Positions 12,438 to 22,416 of a DNA stretch of 64,000 bases are shown in pieces. The notes under the pieces were generated by a model. It was not told the origin of the DNA and searched no databases. It worked only from the letters and a program-made list of their open reading frames with translations. A program made the position numbers and the translations under genes. Location of the stretch: the NCBI RefSeq assembly GCF_013697085.1, contig NZ_JACEFT010000012.1, positions 1 through 64,000 of the forward strand, written 5' to 3'. The stretch's first letter is position 1. Each line of letters starts with the position of its first letter. This stretch comes from Billgrantia kenyensis. Its GTDB lineage: Bacteria > Pseudomonadota > Gammaproteobacteria > Pseudomonadales > Halomonadaceae.

Positions 12438-13187
12438 TCAGGGCGAAGAACCAGTTGGCATAAGGCGCCGCCAGTGGCGTCCCTCGAGTACTTCCAGGGG
12501 GCGGTAGGCCTCCTTGTAGGACATCTTGCGGCACTCACGAATCCAGTAGCCCAGGTAGACGTGGGGCAAACCCTCGCGATGGGCCGCCTCAACCAGGCTC
12601 AGTACGGCGAAAGTGCCCAGCGAGCGCCGGTCAAAGGCCGGGTCCGGGTCAAAGAACGTATAGATCGCAGAGAGCCCGTGCTCAAGCCGGTCGAAGGCCG
12701 AAACGGCAAGCAGACGTTCGCCAAGGCGGAATTCGAGGAGCCGGGAATAGGGTTCCTCGAGGGTCAGGAAGGTACGGTACTGTTCTCGGCTCGGGGGGTA
12801 CATGTCCCCATCCCAGTGGCGCAGGCGAATATAGCGCTCGTAGAGGACATAGTGTTCACCGTCGAAGAGCGCCGGTCGCTCGAACAGGCGCAGGTCGGCA
12901 TTGCGCTTGGCCAGCCGCCGCTGGCTGCGCCCGGGAGCAAAGGCATCGACCGGGATGCGTACCGAAACGCAGGCACTGCAGCCTTCGCAGTGGGGTCGGT
13001 ATAGGTGGCGTCCGCTGCGCCTGAATCCCAGCAGGGCAAGTGAGTCGTAGATTCCCTGGCCGTGGGATTCCTGGGGGTCCAGGAACAGGGTGGTGGCTTC
13101 TCGCCCTTGCAGGTAGCTGCAGGCGTGAGGCACCGTCAGGAAAAAGCGCAGATCCCGTATTGGTTGACGAGGCGCATTGCTGCTCAC
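12438..13187 (-). CDS. bpt: Aspartate/glutamate leucyltransferase Bpt
   Basis: A 249-residue leucyl-tRNA:protein transferase of the ATE1-like Bpt family, which adds Leu to proteins with N-terminal Asp or Glu so that ClpS recognises them. Diagnostic features are FFLTVPHACSYLQGREA at the start, the cysteine-rich HCEGCSACVSVRIPV, SYKEAYRPLEVL and YIRLRHWDGDMYPP. It follows aat on the minus strand with a 12-base gap. Aat and Bpt are the two bacterial N-end-rule transferases and feed the same ClpS-ClpAP machine. Confidence 0.93.
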   Translation of the reverse strand: MSSNAPRQPIRDLRFFLTVPHACSYLQGREATTLFLDPQESHGQGIYDSLALLGFRRSGRHLYRPHCEGCSACVSVRIPVDAFAPGRSQRRLAKRNADLRLFERPALFDGEHYVLYERYIRLRHWDGDMYPPSREQYRTFLTLEEPYSRLLEFRLGERLLAVSAFDRLEHGLSAIYTFFDPDPAFDRRSLGTFAVLSLVEAAHREGLPHVYLGYWIRECRKMSYKEAYRPLEVLEGRHWRRLMPTGSSP

Positions 13188-13199
13188 TTCATTCGCCTC

Positions 13200-13943
13200 C
13201 TAGTTGAAAGCGGTCAAGGGGTCGACGCGCGAGGGCTGATCGGGTGGTGCCCAGCAGGGCAGTGGGTAGGGTTTTTCCCCGAGCCCTGGGGTTGCCAGGC
13301 ATGATTCAAGATAGTTGATGAAATCTTCCCGGGCGATATCCCGCGCTCCCAAATTGGCCAGGTGCTGCGTGTGCATCTGGCAGTCTATCAGGCGACCACC
13401 GCCGGCGCGCATGACGTGCACCAGGTGGACCAGGGCGACCTTGGAGGCATCCTTCGTGAGCGAGAACATCGATTCGCCGAAGAACACGGGCCCCATCGCC
13501 ACCCCGTAAAGCCCTCCGACCAGTTCCCTGTGCTGCCATACCTCCACCGAGCGGGCGTAGCCGAGGCGATGAAGCGTCACGTAGGCGTCATGCATCTCCT
13601 CGGTAATCCAGGTGCCTGGCTGGCCCTGGCGCGGTTCGGCACAGGCACTGACCACGGTCTCGAACGCCTGGTTGAAGGTGATGGAGAAACCGCCGTTGCG
13701 CACGCGCTTGGCCAGGCTGCGGGTGACCCGTAGCTCTTCCAGGAACAGCACCATTCGCGGATCGGGGCACCACCACAGGATGGGCTGGTCATCGCTGTAC
13801 CAGGGAAATATACCGCGCCGATAAGCGGCCAGTAACCATGCAGGGGTAAGTTCGCCCCCGGCAGCCAACAAGCCCTCCGGGTGGCTCAGGGCCTGGGAGA
13901 CGGGAGGAAAATGCACCGGGTGCTCGGGGAGCCAGGGCAGCAT
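13200..13943 (-). CDS. aat: Leucyl/phenylalanyl-tRNA--protein transferase
   Basis: A 247-residue Aat enzyme that transfers Leu or Phe from tRNA to N-terminal Lys or Arg. Signatures visible are [45 protein letters not shown]-like [13 protein letters not shown] and [20 protein letters not shown]. The length is near the E. coli norm of 234. It is the first gene of the aat-bpt unit and is divergent from ftsK across a 200-base region (13944-14146) in which I see no strong promoter motif. Confidence 0.96.
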   Translation of the reverse strand: MLPWLPEHPVHFPPVSQALSHPEGLLAAGGELTPAWLLAAYRRGIFPWYSDDQPILWWCPDPRMVLFLEELRVTRSLAKRVRNGGFSITFNQAFETVVSACAEPRQGQPGTWITEEMHDAYVTLHRLGYARSVEVWQHRELVGGLYGVAMGPVFFGESMFSLTKDASKVALVHLVHVMRAGGGRLIDCQMHTQHLANLGARDIAREDFINYLESCLATPGLGEKPYPLPCWAPPDQPSRVDPLTAFN

Positions 13944-14134
13944 TCGGATGGCGCTCTTGGTTTACTGGAATGAGTCTAGTCTGCCGTCGGAGTCGATCCG
14001 GCTCAAGCGACTGTCGTGCCCACTGTGCCCGGGCCAGCAGTCCCGGTATGATGGCGGCTGAGTTCATTCTGCTTCATGCGTGTCAGGAAGGCACCGCTGT
14101 TTGCGGTGCGAGGGGGTTGGGAATTTTGAGTGCA

Positions 14135-14143
14135 AAGGAGAAG
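14135..14143 (+). promoter_or_regulatory. Ribosome binding site that supports the GTG start of ftsK
   Basis: AAAGGAGAA lies a few bases before GTG 14147 and favours it over the in-frame TTG at 14126 and more distant codons. Confidence 0.5.
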
Positions 14144-14146
14144 GGC

Positions 14147-17100
14147 GTGCCGCGGCGAGCGACGGAGGAGAGCCCCCAACAACCGAACAGGCGCCTGGCT
14201 ATCCATCTGCATGGCGTGGCACGGGAAGGGGCGATCATAGTGTTGCTGGCAGCGTGTGTATTCCTGCTGCTGGCCTTGTTCAGCTATCAGCCCTCGGATC
14301 CCGGCTGGTCGCAGCGTGGCCCGGAAACCGATGTCGCCAACTGGATGGGTCCCTTCGGTGCCTGGCTGGCCGACGTACTCTACTCGCTGTTCGGTGCCAG
14401 CGCCCTGTGGTGGCCCGGCATGCTGGGGTTCGCCGGCTGGTGGCTGATCCGATCTCGCAAGGTGCAGATCGAGTGGGACGCCACGGCCGTGGCCGTGCGT
14501 CTGGGTGGCCTGGTATTGCTGCTGCTGGGCACGACCACGCTGGGGGCGCTGCACTTCTACAGTCCCGACAGCGCGCTGCCTTATGCTTCGGGAGGCATCC
14601 TGGGCGAGGGGCTGGTCGGCGCCCTGGTGCCGCTGGTTGATTCGGGGGGTACCGGGCTGTTGGCGGTGGCGGCCATGCTGTGCGGCTTTCCGCTGTTTTC
14701 CGGTGTTTCCTGGTTTACGGTGATGGATGAGACCGGCCATGGCTTCCTGCGGCTGTGGCGCTGGGCAGCGACGCCGTTCGGCCTGATGCGCGAGCGGAGC
14801 GAACCGCACTGGGACGACGACGAACTTGCCGAGCCGCAGGCGCCCGAAGCCGAATCAGCGGCGACGTCGGTCGAGACCACCAGGCCGCGCTGGCGCTTCT
14901 GGCAGCGTCGTGGCACGCAGCCGGCTCCCGATACCGGTGAGCAGCGTGAGCCCGGCCTCGAGCCCACATTCGGCGACGACGGCGATACCGACATCCCGTG
15001 GGACATTCCCGAGCGCACCCCGTCGGCCAAGCGGCCCGAGGCTGCCTACACAGCGCAACGGGGCGATACGTCCCCCTCACCAGGAACCGGATCGGCCCCG
15101 ACCTCCTCACTGCCGCAGGCTCAGCCCGGTGCGACTCGCGCCGCTGAGCCATTTGCCGCGGCCGCTGCACTCAAGGCCAGCCGCCATGACGAGCCGGTTG
15201 CCGCCGCCAGCATGCCGCTGCGGGCGACGGACGCCCTCGAAGCAGAGCGGGAGGATGGCGAGCCGGATTCGGTGACTGATGGTCCTCAGGAGGCGAAGGC
15301 CGCCGCCGATCTTCAGCCGGCAGAGCCGCAGGCACCGGAGGGAGACGCAGCAACCGTGACCGGCCAGACATCGCCACGGCGCGAGCCCGAACTCGGTGAA
15401 CTGCAGCCCCAGGAGCCGGCCGATATCCAGGAGCCTCGCCTCAACTGGGACGATATAGGCGGCGACAGCTACGAGGATGAGTTCGAGCGCGCCGAAGAAG
15501 AGCGGGCGATTCAGCCCAGAGATCCGCATCATGAGCCAGCTCAGGCGGCGCCCGAGGCACCGCTTTCGGCCGCAGACCCGGAAGAGCGTCCGGCCGCCTA
15601 TGGCGACCAGGCCGAGGGGCTGCGTAGCTGGCGGGAGTCGACGGCACGTGACCAGGCGGCTTCCGCCGAGGGCCAGGCGCCTCAGGTCGCGACCGCCGAA
15701 CAGGCGCGTGCGGCAGCCGAGGAGCCGGAAGGTCCGACGCTGTGGACGGTAGAGCACCTGCAGAGCCAGCGACCGGTGCTCGAGGACATGCCGGAGCCTG
15801 ACGGCGAGCTGCCCAGCTTGCGCTTGCTCACACCGGCCGAGCCGCATCAGCGGAACTATACCGACCAGCAGCTGGCCGACATGGCCGAGCTGCTCGAGAC
15901 ACGGCTGCGCGAGTATGGCGTCAAGGCCGAAGTGGTGCACACTTGGCCGGGCCCAGTGATCACCCGCTTCGAGATCAAGCCGGCCGCCGGCGTGAAAGTC
16001 TCGAAGATCAGCAACCTGGCCAAGGACCTGGCACGCTCGCTGATGGTCAAGAGCGTGCGCGTGGTGGAGGTGATTCCCGGGCGGCCCACGGTGGGCATCG
16101 AGATTCCCAACCCGCACCGGGCGATGATCCGCCTGCGCGAGGTGATCGACTCCGACCGTTACCAGCAGGAGGCCTCGGCGCTGACCCTGGCGCTGGGCCA
16201 GGACATCGGCGGCGGCCCGGTGGTGGCCAACCTGGGCAAAATGCCCCACCTGCTGGTGGCCGGCACCACCGGCTCGGGCAAGTCGGTGGGCGTCAACGCC
16301 ATGCTCATCTCGATGCTGCTCAAGGCCACGCCGGAGGAGCTGCGCCTGATCATGGTCGACCCCAAGATGCTGGAGCTTTCCGTCTACGACGGCATTCCGC
16401 ACCTGCTGGCGCCGGTGGTCACCGACATGAAGGAGGCCGCCAACGGCCTGCGCTGGTGCGTCGCGGAGATGGAGCGCCGCTACAAGCTGATGGCCGCCAT
16501 GGGCGTGCGCAACATCGCCGGCTTCAACGGTAAGCTGGATGAGGCCGAGCAAGCCGGTGCTCAGGTGGCCGATCCGCTGTGGGAGCCGCAGCCTTGGGAG
16601 ATGCACGAGCCGCCCCCGGTGCTGGAGAAGCTGCCCTACATCGTGGTGGTGATCGACGAATTCGCCGACATGTTCATGATTGTCGGCAAGAAAGTCGAAG
16701 AGCTGATCGCGCGCTTGGCGCAGAAGGCGCGTGCCGCCGGCATCCATCTGATCTTGGCCACCCAGCGGCCCTCGGTGGATGTCGTGACGGGGCTGATCAA
16801 GGCCAACATCCCGACTCGCATGGCCTTCCAGGTGTCGTCCAAGGTCGATTCGCGCACCATCCTCGACCAGGGCGGTGCCGAGAACCTGCTGGGCCACGGC
16901 GACATGCTCTACCTGCCGGCGGGCGCTGGCCTGCCGACCCGGGTGCACGGCGCGTTCGTGGATGACGACGAGGTGCATCGGGTCGTCGAGGACTGGAAGC
17001 GTCGCGGTGAACCGGAATATATCGATGAGATCCTCTCCGGCGGCGTCTCGGCGGATGCCCTGACCGGGCTCGAGGCCGATGCCGGCGAGGGGGGCGGCGA

Positions 17101-17308
17101 TGCAGAGCAGGATGCGCTGTACGACGAGGCAGTGCAGTTCGTCACCGAAAGCCGGCGGGCCTCCATCTCGGCGGTGCAGCGCCGCTTCAAGATCGGCTAC
17201 AACCGGGCGGCACGCCTGGTAGAGGCCATGGAGGCGGCCGGTGTGGTCTCCTCGATGGGCTCCAACGGGGGCCGCGAGGTGCTGGCACCGCCGCCGGTGG
17301 GCAACTGA
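14147..17308 (+). CDS. ftsK: DNA translocase FtsK
   Basis: A 1053-residue divisome DNA pump. The N-terminal ~200 residues contain four membrane segments (first near residues 28-46). A long linker, roughly residues 205-560, is rich in Ala, Glu, Pro and Gln. The motor has Walker [13 protein letters not shown] (about residue 706) and Walker [12 protein letters not shown] (about 830). The C-terminal gamma winged helix, [19 protein letters not shown], reads KOPS sites and activates XerD at dif. The GTG start with AAAGGAG is my choice; the frame is open for 59 more codons. lolA follows, as in many gammaproteobacteria. Confidence 0.95.
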   Translation: MPRRATEESPQQPNRRLAIHLHGVAREGAIIVLLAACVFLLLALFSYQPSDPGWSQRGPETDVANWMGPFGAWLADVLYSLFGASALWWPGMLGFAGWWLIRSRKVQIEWDATAVAVRLGGLVLLLLGTTTLGALHFYSPDSALPYASGGILGEGLVGALVPLVDSGGTGLLAVAAMLCGFPLFSGVSWFTVMDETGHGFLRLWRWAATPFGLMRERSEPHWDDDELAEPQAPEAESAATSVETTRPRWRFWQRRGTQPAPDTGEQREPGLEPTFGDDGDTDIPWDIPERTPSAKRPEAAYTAQRGDTSPSPGTGSAPTSSLPQAQPGATRAAEPFAAAAALKASRHDEPVAAASMPLRATDALEAEREDGEPDSVTDGPQEAKAAADLQPAEPQAPEGDAATVTGQTSPRREPELGELQPQEPADIQEPRLNWDDIGGDSYEDEFERAEEERAIQPRDPHHEPAQAAPEAPLSAADPEERPAAYGDQAEGLRSWRESTARDQAASAEGQAPQVATAEQARAAAEEPEGPTLWTVEHLQSQRPVLEDMPEPDGELPSLRLLTPAEPHQRNYTDQQLADMAELLETRLREYGVKAEVVHTWPGPVITRFEIKPAAGVKVSKISNLAKDLARSLMVKSVRVVEVIPGRPTVGIEIPNPHRAMIRLREVIDSDRYQQEASALTLALGQDIGGGPVVANLGKMPHLLVAGTTGSGKSVGVNAMLISMLLKATPEELRLIMVDPKMLELSVYDGIPHLLAPVVTDMKEAANGLRWCVAEMERRYKLMAAMGVRNIAGFNGKLDEAEQAGAQVADPLWEPQPWEMHEPPPVLEKLPYIVVVIDEFADMFMIVGKKVEELIARLAQKARAAGIHLILATQRPSVDVVTGLIKANIPTRMAFQVSSKVDSRTILDQGGAENLLGHGDMLYLPAGAGLPTRVHGAFVDDDEVHRVVEDWKRRGEPEYIDEILSGGVSADALTGLEADAGEGGGDAEQDALYDEAVQFVTESRRASISAVQRRFKIGYNRAARLVEAMEAAGVVSSMGSNGGREVLAPPPVGN

Positions 17309-17424
17309 TCCACCTTCAGCAACCATGCAGCAATCATGAAAGCGCCGGTGACCATGCAACCCGCCGGCTCGCAGCGGGTCCGAGTGACAGGATCCCCCTG
17401 GACCCTGCTCAAGGAGAGAAATAG

Positions 17425-18051
17425 ATGATCAAGAAGACCCTGGCTGCACTTGCCCTGACTCTTGCCGCCCCGGCAATCGCACTGGCCAGTGAAGGCGCCG
17501 ATCGCCTGACGAGCATGCTGGAGCCGCTGGAAACCGTCGAGGCGCGCTTCGCGCAGAAGATCCTCGATGGCAGCGGCGAGCGCCTGCAGGAGGCCAACGG
17601 CCAGATGTGGCTTTCGCGCCCCGGCAAGTTCCGCTGGGAGGTGGCGGCACCCTATCAGCAGGAGGTGATTTCCGACGGCAGCGAGGTCTATCTCCACGAT
17701 CCCGACCTGGAGCAGGTCACGGTGCAGGCCCTGGACCATCGTGTGACCCACACGCCGGCGCTGCTGCTGTCAGGCAGTGCCCGCGAGCTGACCGAGAGCT
17801 ACGAGGTCACCCGTCAACAGCAGGGCGGCAGCGAAACCTTCCGGCTGGTGCCGAAGTCGCCCGATACCCTGTTCGAGGAGCTCCACATGACCTTCCGTGG
17901 CGAGCAACTGGCTGCGCTGCAGATGATCGACAGCACCGGCCAGGAGACCGTCATCGAGTTCAGCGAGGTACGCACCAACCACACCATCGACGATAGCCGC
18001 TTCCAGTTCGACATCCCCGAAGGGACCGACGTGATCCGCGATACTCACTGA
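17425..18051 (+). CDS. lolA: Outer-membrane lipoprotein carrier LolA
   Basis: A 208-residue periplasmic chaperone that carries lipoproteins from LolCDE to LolB. A signal peptide MIKKTLAALALTLAAPAIALA (residues 1-21) precedes the mature start SEGADRL. The family stretch FAQKILDGSGERLQEANGQM-like region and SRPGKFRWEVAAPYQQEVISDG follows. An AAGGAGAG site precedes the ATG. It stands 116 bases after ftsK and is convergent with rarA, separated by a GC-rich hairpin. Confidence 0.94.
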   Translation: MIKKTLAALALTLAAPAIALASEGADRLTSMLEPLETVEARFAQKILDGSGERLQEANGQMWLSRPGKFRWEVAAPYQQEVISDGSEVYLHDPDLEQVTVQALDHRVTHTPALLLSGSARELTESYEVTRQQQGGSETFRLVPKSPDTLFEELHMTFRGEQLAALQMIDSTGQETVIEFSEVRTNHTIDDSRFQFDIPEGTDVIRDTH

Positions 18052-18074
18052 CCCAGCGAACCGTCCCCCCAAAG

Positions 18075-18093
18075 CGCCGCCCTCGAGGCGGCG
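18075..18093. terminator. Bidirectional hairpin between lolA and rarA
   Basis: CGCCGCC (18075-18081) pairs with GGCGGCG (18087-18093). It sits between two convergent genes; on the plus strand TTGTTGT follows, on the minus strand CTTTG. Confidence 0.6.
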
Positions 18094-18110
18094 TTGTTGT
18101 CTCTACTCGG

Positions 18111-19454
18111 CTACTCTCCGGCGTCGTCCCGGTCGGCGCGGGCATCCAGTTCGGCGCGCCAGGCCATCAACTGGGCGTAGCGCTTTTCCTGGCCATGCTC
18201 GCTGGGCTGATAGAAGCCCTCCCGCGGCAAGTCGTCGGGCCAGCAGTCGTGAGCGCTGCCCGCCGGATATCCCTCGGGCTCGTTATGGGCATAGCGGTAA
18301 CCGTGACCGTGGCCGAGGGACTCCATCAGCTTGGTCGGGGCGTTGCGCAGGTAGCTTGGTACCTCGAGGCGGGGCTGGGCAGCGGCGAAGGCCTTGGCCC
18401 GATTCCAGGCCTGATCGATGGCGTTGCTCTTGGGAGCGACGGAGAGGTGGATGGCGGCATGGGCGATGGCACGCTGGCCTTCGTAGTCCCCCAGGCGCAG
18501 GTAGGCGTCCCAGGCGGCCATCACCAGCGGCAGGGCACGGGGGTCGGCGTTGCCCACATCCTCCGAGGCAATGGCCGCCAGCCGGCGAATCACGTCGAGC
18601 GGATCGCCGCCGCCCTGGATGAAGCGGGCCATATACAGCAGTGCCGCATCCTGGCGTGACGAACGCACCGACTTGTGGATCGCCGATAGCAGGTCGTAGT
18701 AGTGGTCGCCCTGCTTGTCGAAGGCGCTGGCCTGGTGGCCGATCACTGCTTCCAGGGCCTGCCGGGGCAGGCGCTCGCCGCTACCCTCTGCGACGCTGAA
18801 GTCACAGGCGGTTTCCAGCATGCCCAAGGCGCGGCGAGCATCGCCAGCGGCGGCGCGGGCAAGGATACCCAGCACGTCTTCATCGGCGATGATGCCTCGC
18901 TTGCCCAGCCCGCGTTCCGTATCGGTCAGGGCACGCCTCATCACCTCGATCAGCTCCGCTTCGTCCAGCGCAGTCAGCACGTGCACCCGGGCTCGGGAGA
19001 GCAGCGCCGAGTTGACCTCGAAGGAGGGGTTTTCCGTCGTGGCGCCGATCAGCGTCAGCAGGCCCGACTCCACATGGGGCAGCAGGGCATCCTGCTGGCT
19101 CTTGTTGAGGCGGTGGATTTCGTCGAGAAACAGCAGGGTGGGGCGGCCCTGGGCTTGCACGACTCGGGCCCGTTCCACTGCGGCACGAATCTCCTTGACC
19201 CCCGCCATGACCGCGGAAAGTCGCTCCAGGTTGGCACCGGAGTGTTCGGCGAGGATTTCGGCCAGGGTCGTCTTGCCGGTGCCGGGCGGACCCCACAGGA
19301 TCATCGAGCGCACCACGCCGGTCTCGGCCATGCGGCGGAGCGGCTTGCCCGGCCCTACCAGCGCCTGCTGTCCCACGTAGTCATCCAGGCGTCGTGGGCG
19401 CATGCGAAAGGCCAGCGGTGCGGAATCGTCGGTGGCCGAGCCGAAAAGATCCAT
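18111..19454 (-). CDS. rarA: Replication-associated recombination protein RarA (MgsA)
   Basis: A 447-residue AAA+ ATPase of the RarA/WRNIP1 family, acting at stalled replication forks. It starts MDLFGSATDDSAPLAFRMRP and contains Walker A GPPGTGKTTLAE and Walker B LLFLDEIHRLNKSQQDALLP. The C-terminal oligomerisation part includes FIQGGGDPLDVIRRLAAIASEDVGNADP and GYRYAHNEPEGYPAGSA-type signature. The length equals E. coli RarA (447). Its place next to lolA and ftsK is conserved. Confidence 0.97.
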   Translation of the reverse strand: MDLFGSATDDSAPLAFRMRPRRLDDYVGQQALVGPGKPLRRMAETGVVRSMILWGPPGTGKTTLAEILAEHSGANLERLSAVMAGVKEIRAAVERARVVQAQGRPTLLFLDEIHRLNKSQQDALLPHVESGLLTLIGATTENPSFEVNSALLSRARVHVLTALDEAELIEVMRRALTDTERGLGKRGIIADEDVLGILARAAAGDARRALGMLETACDFSVAEGSGERLPRQALEAVIGHQASAFDKQGDHYYDLLSAIHKSVRSSRQDAALLYMARFIQGGGDPLDVIRRLAAIASEDVGNADPRALPLVMAAWDAYLRLGDYEGQRAIAHAAIHLSVAPKSNAIDQAWNRAKAFAAAQPRLEVPSYLRNAPTKLMESLGHGHGYRYAHNEPEGYPAGSAHDCWPDDLPREGFYQPSEHGQEKRYAQLMAWRAELDARADRDDAGE

Positions 19455-19632
19455 GGACTCACTCCCTGCTGCTTACAATACGACCTTGGGCGGTGTGCGC
19501 AATCGTGAAAATAGGTCTAGGGTGGATACAGCATCCCCCTGGCTTGCCTTACCTTGGTAGCGGCAAGACTGAACCTGCTCCCGTCCCGCGACTCCAACCA
19601 CTATACCCGCTCATCGCAGAGGAGGCCTCGAC

Positions 19633-20184
19633 ATGCCCATGCTGACCCAACTGAGGCAGGATCATGCCAACATGGCGCGCATGTTGCACGTCCTTCAGCT
19701 CAAGCAAAAGACGCTTGCAGCCGGAGATCGGCCCAATTTCCAGCTGGTCCGTGAAGTCGTCGACTATATCCTCGAGTACATGGAGGAGTTTACCGTCCCG
19801 CTGGAGCGGGTCTGCTCAGAGCGGCTTCAAGCACTCGCTCCCGAGACCAGGGAGCTGACCGAACGATTGTCCCGCGATTACCAGGCCCTTCGCGAGCGCC
19901 TGATGCGGCTATCCGGGGACATCGACATGATCCTGATGGATGCCGTGGTGCCCATGGACCGCTTTGCCGAGGATCTGAAGGCCTATCTCGAAGCGCATCG
20001 CATCTACCTGCGCGATGAGCGCGAGCTGCTTTTCCCGCTGATCAGGGAGCATTTCAATGATCAGGACCTGGAGCTACTGGCCCAGGCCTTGCCCGAGGGG
20101 GCAGCGGCAAAGCTGGAGCGACTTCAGGAGGCGTATCCGGAACTCTACGCCGAGCTGCGCGAGACCGCAGAGCCGGCAGTCTGA
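19633..20184 (+). CDS. Hemerythrin-like HHE-domain protein with degenerate metal site
   Basis: A 183-residue, all-helical, charged cytoplasmic protein. The start LRQDHANMARMLHVLQ and the later MDAVVPMDRF and RELLFPLIREHF resemble proteobacterial hemerythrin-domain proteins, which bind a di-iron centre with His and Glu/Asp ligands. Here the usual HHPxE motif is TVPLE, the middle EEH position reads RDY, and the last His position appears to be Tyr (IYLRDERELLFP). Most iron ligands are therefore missing. A signalling or structural derivative is possible. The start at 19633 is weakly supported. It is single, between rarA (divergent) and murI. Confidence 0.6.
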   Translation: MPMLTQLRQDHANMARMLHVLQLKQKTLAAGDRPNFQLVREVVDYILEYMEEFTVPLERVCSERLQALAPETRELTERLSRDYQALRERLMRLSGDIDMILMDAVVPMDRFAEDLKAYLEAHRIYLRDERELLFPLIREHFNDQDLELLAQALPEGAAAKLERLQEAYPELYAELRETAEPAV

Positions 20185-20281
20185 CCCCAGGCGGCGAAAG
20201 AAGGCTTCAGCTCGCTCGGCATGCTGCTAGAATGAGCGGTTTGTCGTAGCAGCCGAGTGAGTCCATGAGCTTCCTTTCGTC

Positions 20282-21058
20282 ATGCCCGGCCCGATACTGA
20301 TCTTCGATTCCGGCGTTGGCGGCCTGTCGGTCGTGCCGCCCTTGCGGCACCGCTTGCCCGGTGCCGCTTTGGTATATGCCTGCGACAATGCCATGCTGCC
20401 CTACGGTACGCGCCCCGATGACTGGCTGGTGGCGCGTATCCTCGCAGTCTGCAAGGCAGCCGTGGCCGCCAGCGGCTGCTGTGTGCTGGTGGTGGCATGC
20501 AATACCGCCAGTACCCTGGCACTGGAAGCACTGCGTGCTCAGCTCTCGGTACCGGTGGTAGGTACCGTTCCGGCGATCAAGCCAGCCGCAGGCCTCAGCC
20601 GCAGCCGCCATATCGGCCTGCTGGCGACCAGTGCCACCGTGGCTCGTCCCTACACCGACCGGCTGATCGAGACGTTCGCCGCCGACTGCCGGGTGACACG
20701 CGTCGCCGCCGATGCGCTGGTCAGGGAGGCCGAGCGCCTTCTGGCCGGCGAGAAACCGGACGCTGCGGTCATCGAAGCCGTGACAGCGCCACTGTGGGAG
20801 GCGGCGGATCTGGATACCGTGGTGCTCGGCTGTACTCACTTCCCGCTATTGCGCGAACGCATCGCTGCTGCCTCGCCGCGGCCGGTGCAGTTGGTGGATT
20901 CGAGTGAGGCGATCGCGCGGCGTACTGCCCAGTTGGCCCGTGACCCTGCACCGCGGCTGGGGCAAGACCAGAGCTTTGCAACGTCGCCTGACGTCCGCCT
21001 GTCTCGTGCCATGGCTGCCTATGACTTTGCCGAGCCGCGCCTGCTGGCTGTCGGCTGA
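20282..21058 (+). CDS. murI: Glutamate racemase
   Basis: A 258-residue enzyme converting L- to D-glutamate for peptidoglycan. FDSGVGGLSV at the N-terminus and the two catalytic cysteines in VACNTAST (about Cys73) and GCTHFPLL (about Cys184) are intact. No Shine-Dalgarno lies before the ATG at 20282. A short reading frame starting at ATG 20264 (MSFLSSCPARY) overlaps the start, so translational coupling is conceivable. trmA follows 37 bases downstream, probably in one transcript. Confidence 0.94.
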   Translation: MPGPILIFDSGVGGLSVVPPLRHRLPGAALVYACDNAMLPYGTRPDDWLVARILAVCKAAVAASGCCVLVVACNTASTLALEALRAQLSVPVVGTVPAIKPAAGLSRSRHIGLLATSATVARPYTDRLIETFAADCRVTRVAADALVREAERLLAGEKPDAAVIEAVTAPLWEAADLDTVVLGCTHFPLLRERIAAASPRPVQLVDSSEAIARRTAQLARDPAPRLGQDQSFATSPDVRLSRAMAAYDFAEPRLLAVG

Positions 21059-21095
21059 GGCGCTCTTCTTACCCCTTCCTCCCTCAGGAGATGCC

Positions 21096-22205
21096 GTGTC
21101 CATTCCCGTTGTCGATCCTGCCCGCTATGACCAGCAGCTAGCAGCCAAGCGCGAGCGCATCACTGGCCAGTTCGAGCGCTTCTCTCCTCCGGCGCTGGAA
21201 GTGTTCGCCTCTCCCCCGAGCCATTATCGGCAGCGCTGTGAGTTTCGCCTGTGGCATGAGGGCGATGACCTCTATTACGCCATGTTCGAAGTCGATCCCG
21301 ACGACCCCAAGCACAAGCGTGTGATTCGACTGGACGAGTATCCTGTGGCAAGCCAGCGGATCAACCAACTGATGCCGCGCCTGCGAGAGGCGCTGCTGGA
21401 GAGCGACGTGCTGCGCCGCCGCCTGTTTCAGGTCGAGTTCCTGACCACGCTTTCCGGCGAGGCACTGGTCACCCTGATCTACCATCGGCCGCTGGACGAA
21501 GCTTGGGAGGAGGAGGCACGTCGGCTGCAGCAGCGACTCGATATCCGCATCATCGGTCGTTTGCGCAAGCAGCGCCTGGTGCTCGAGTGCGATCACGTCT
21601 GGGAGCGGCTGGAGGTGGAGGGGCGGACGTTCCACTATCAGCAGGTGGAGAACAGCTTCACCCAACCCAACGCCGAGATCAGTCGCACCATGCTCACCTG
21701 GGCGCGGGACGTGACCCGAGGGAGCCAGGATAGCGATCTGGTCGAGCTCTACTGCGGCAATGGCAACTTTACCGTGGCCCTGGCAGAGAACTTCCGGCGC
21801 GTGCTGGCAACGGAGATTTCGCGCACTTCCGTCGCCAGCGCCCGCGAGAACCTGGCCGCCAACGGTATCGACAACGCCGTGGTGGCGCGCATGTCAGCGG
21901 AAGAGTTTGCCACGGCACTCAAGGGCGAGAAGGGGGGCCGGCGCGTCGAGGAGATGGCCCTGGAGCAATACGACTTCTCCACCGTGCTGGTGGATCCGCC
22001 CCGTGCCGGCCTCGACGAGGCAAGCTGCCGTCAGCTGAGCGAATATTCTCGAGTCGTCTATATTTCATGCAACCCGGATACGTTGGAGCGCAACCTGGAG
22101 ACGCTGTGCCGTACTCATCGGATCGCCCGTTTCGCCCTGTTCGATCAGTTTCCCTGGACCCATCACTGTGAATGCGGGGTGCTGCTGGAGAGAAGGCACG
22201 CCTGA
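21096..22205 (+). CDS. trmA: tRNA (uracil(54)-C5)-methyltransferase
   Basis: A 369-residue SAM-dependent methyltransferase making ribothymidine at position 54 of tRNA (and U341 of tmRNA). Seen: RYRQRCEFRLWHEGD-like substrate region, FTQPNAEISRTML, the SAM motif LVELYCGNGNFTVALAENF, DPPRAGLD and the catalytic cysteine in YISCNPDTLERNL (about Cys325). The GTG at 21096 follows CAGGAG and gives the family N-terminus SIPVVDPARYDQQL; the frame is open much further upstream, overlapping murI, but that part is not family-like. Confidence 0.95.
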   Translation: MSIPVVDPARYDQQLAAKRERITGQFERFSPPALEVFASPPSHYRQRCEFRLWHEGDDLYYAMFEVDPDDPKHKRVIRLDEYPVASQRINQLMPRLREALLESDVLRRRLFQVEFLTTLSGEALVTLIYHRPLDEAWEEEARRLQQRLDIRIIGRLRKQRLVLECDHVWERLEVEGRTFHYQQVENSFTQPNAEISRTMLTWARDVTRGSQDSDLVELYCGNGNFTVALAENFRRVLATEISRTSVASARENLAANGIDNAVVARMSAEEFATALKGEKGGRRVEEMALEQYDFSTVLVDPPRAGLDEASCRQLSEYSRVVYISCNPDTLERNLETLCRTHRIARFALFDQFPWTHHCECGVLLERRHA

Positions 22206-22416
22206 GGGGACTTCAATTCTTCGATCTGAAAGTGTGCTGTGTTGTCAAGTGGCGAAACGTCCAATCTCGATGCACAAGCGACATGCTCCATGAGAAGGCT
22301 GGCAAGTCGATAGGGTACGGCGCAGGGCTGCAGTAAGCTTCCCGTCACGTGGTCTTGAGCCACGCCGATATTCTTTCCCAGGGCCAAGACACGGCCCCAG
22401 GCAGCCGAGGTGAGGG
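22206..22416. other. Intergenic region trmA-gdhB, nothing clear
   Basis: About 210 bases between trmA and gdhB. I see no convincing -10/-35 pair, terminator or small gene. It presumably holds the gdhB promoter. Confidence 0.4.

Noticed and set aside
15107..17359. 750-codon open frame opposite ftsK
   Set aside because: Antisense shadow caused by GC-rich third positions; ftsK has clear Walker and gamma motifs on the plus strand.
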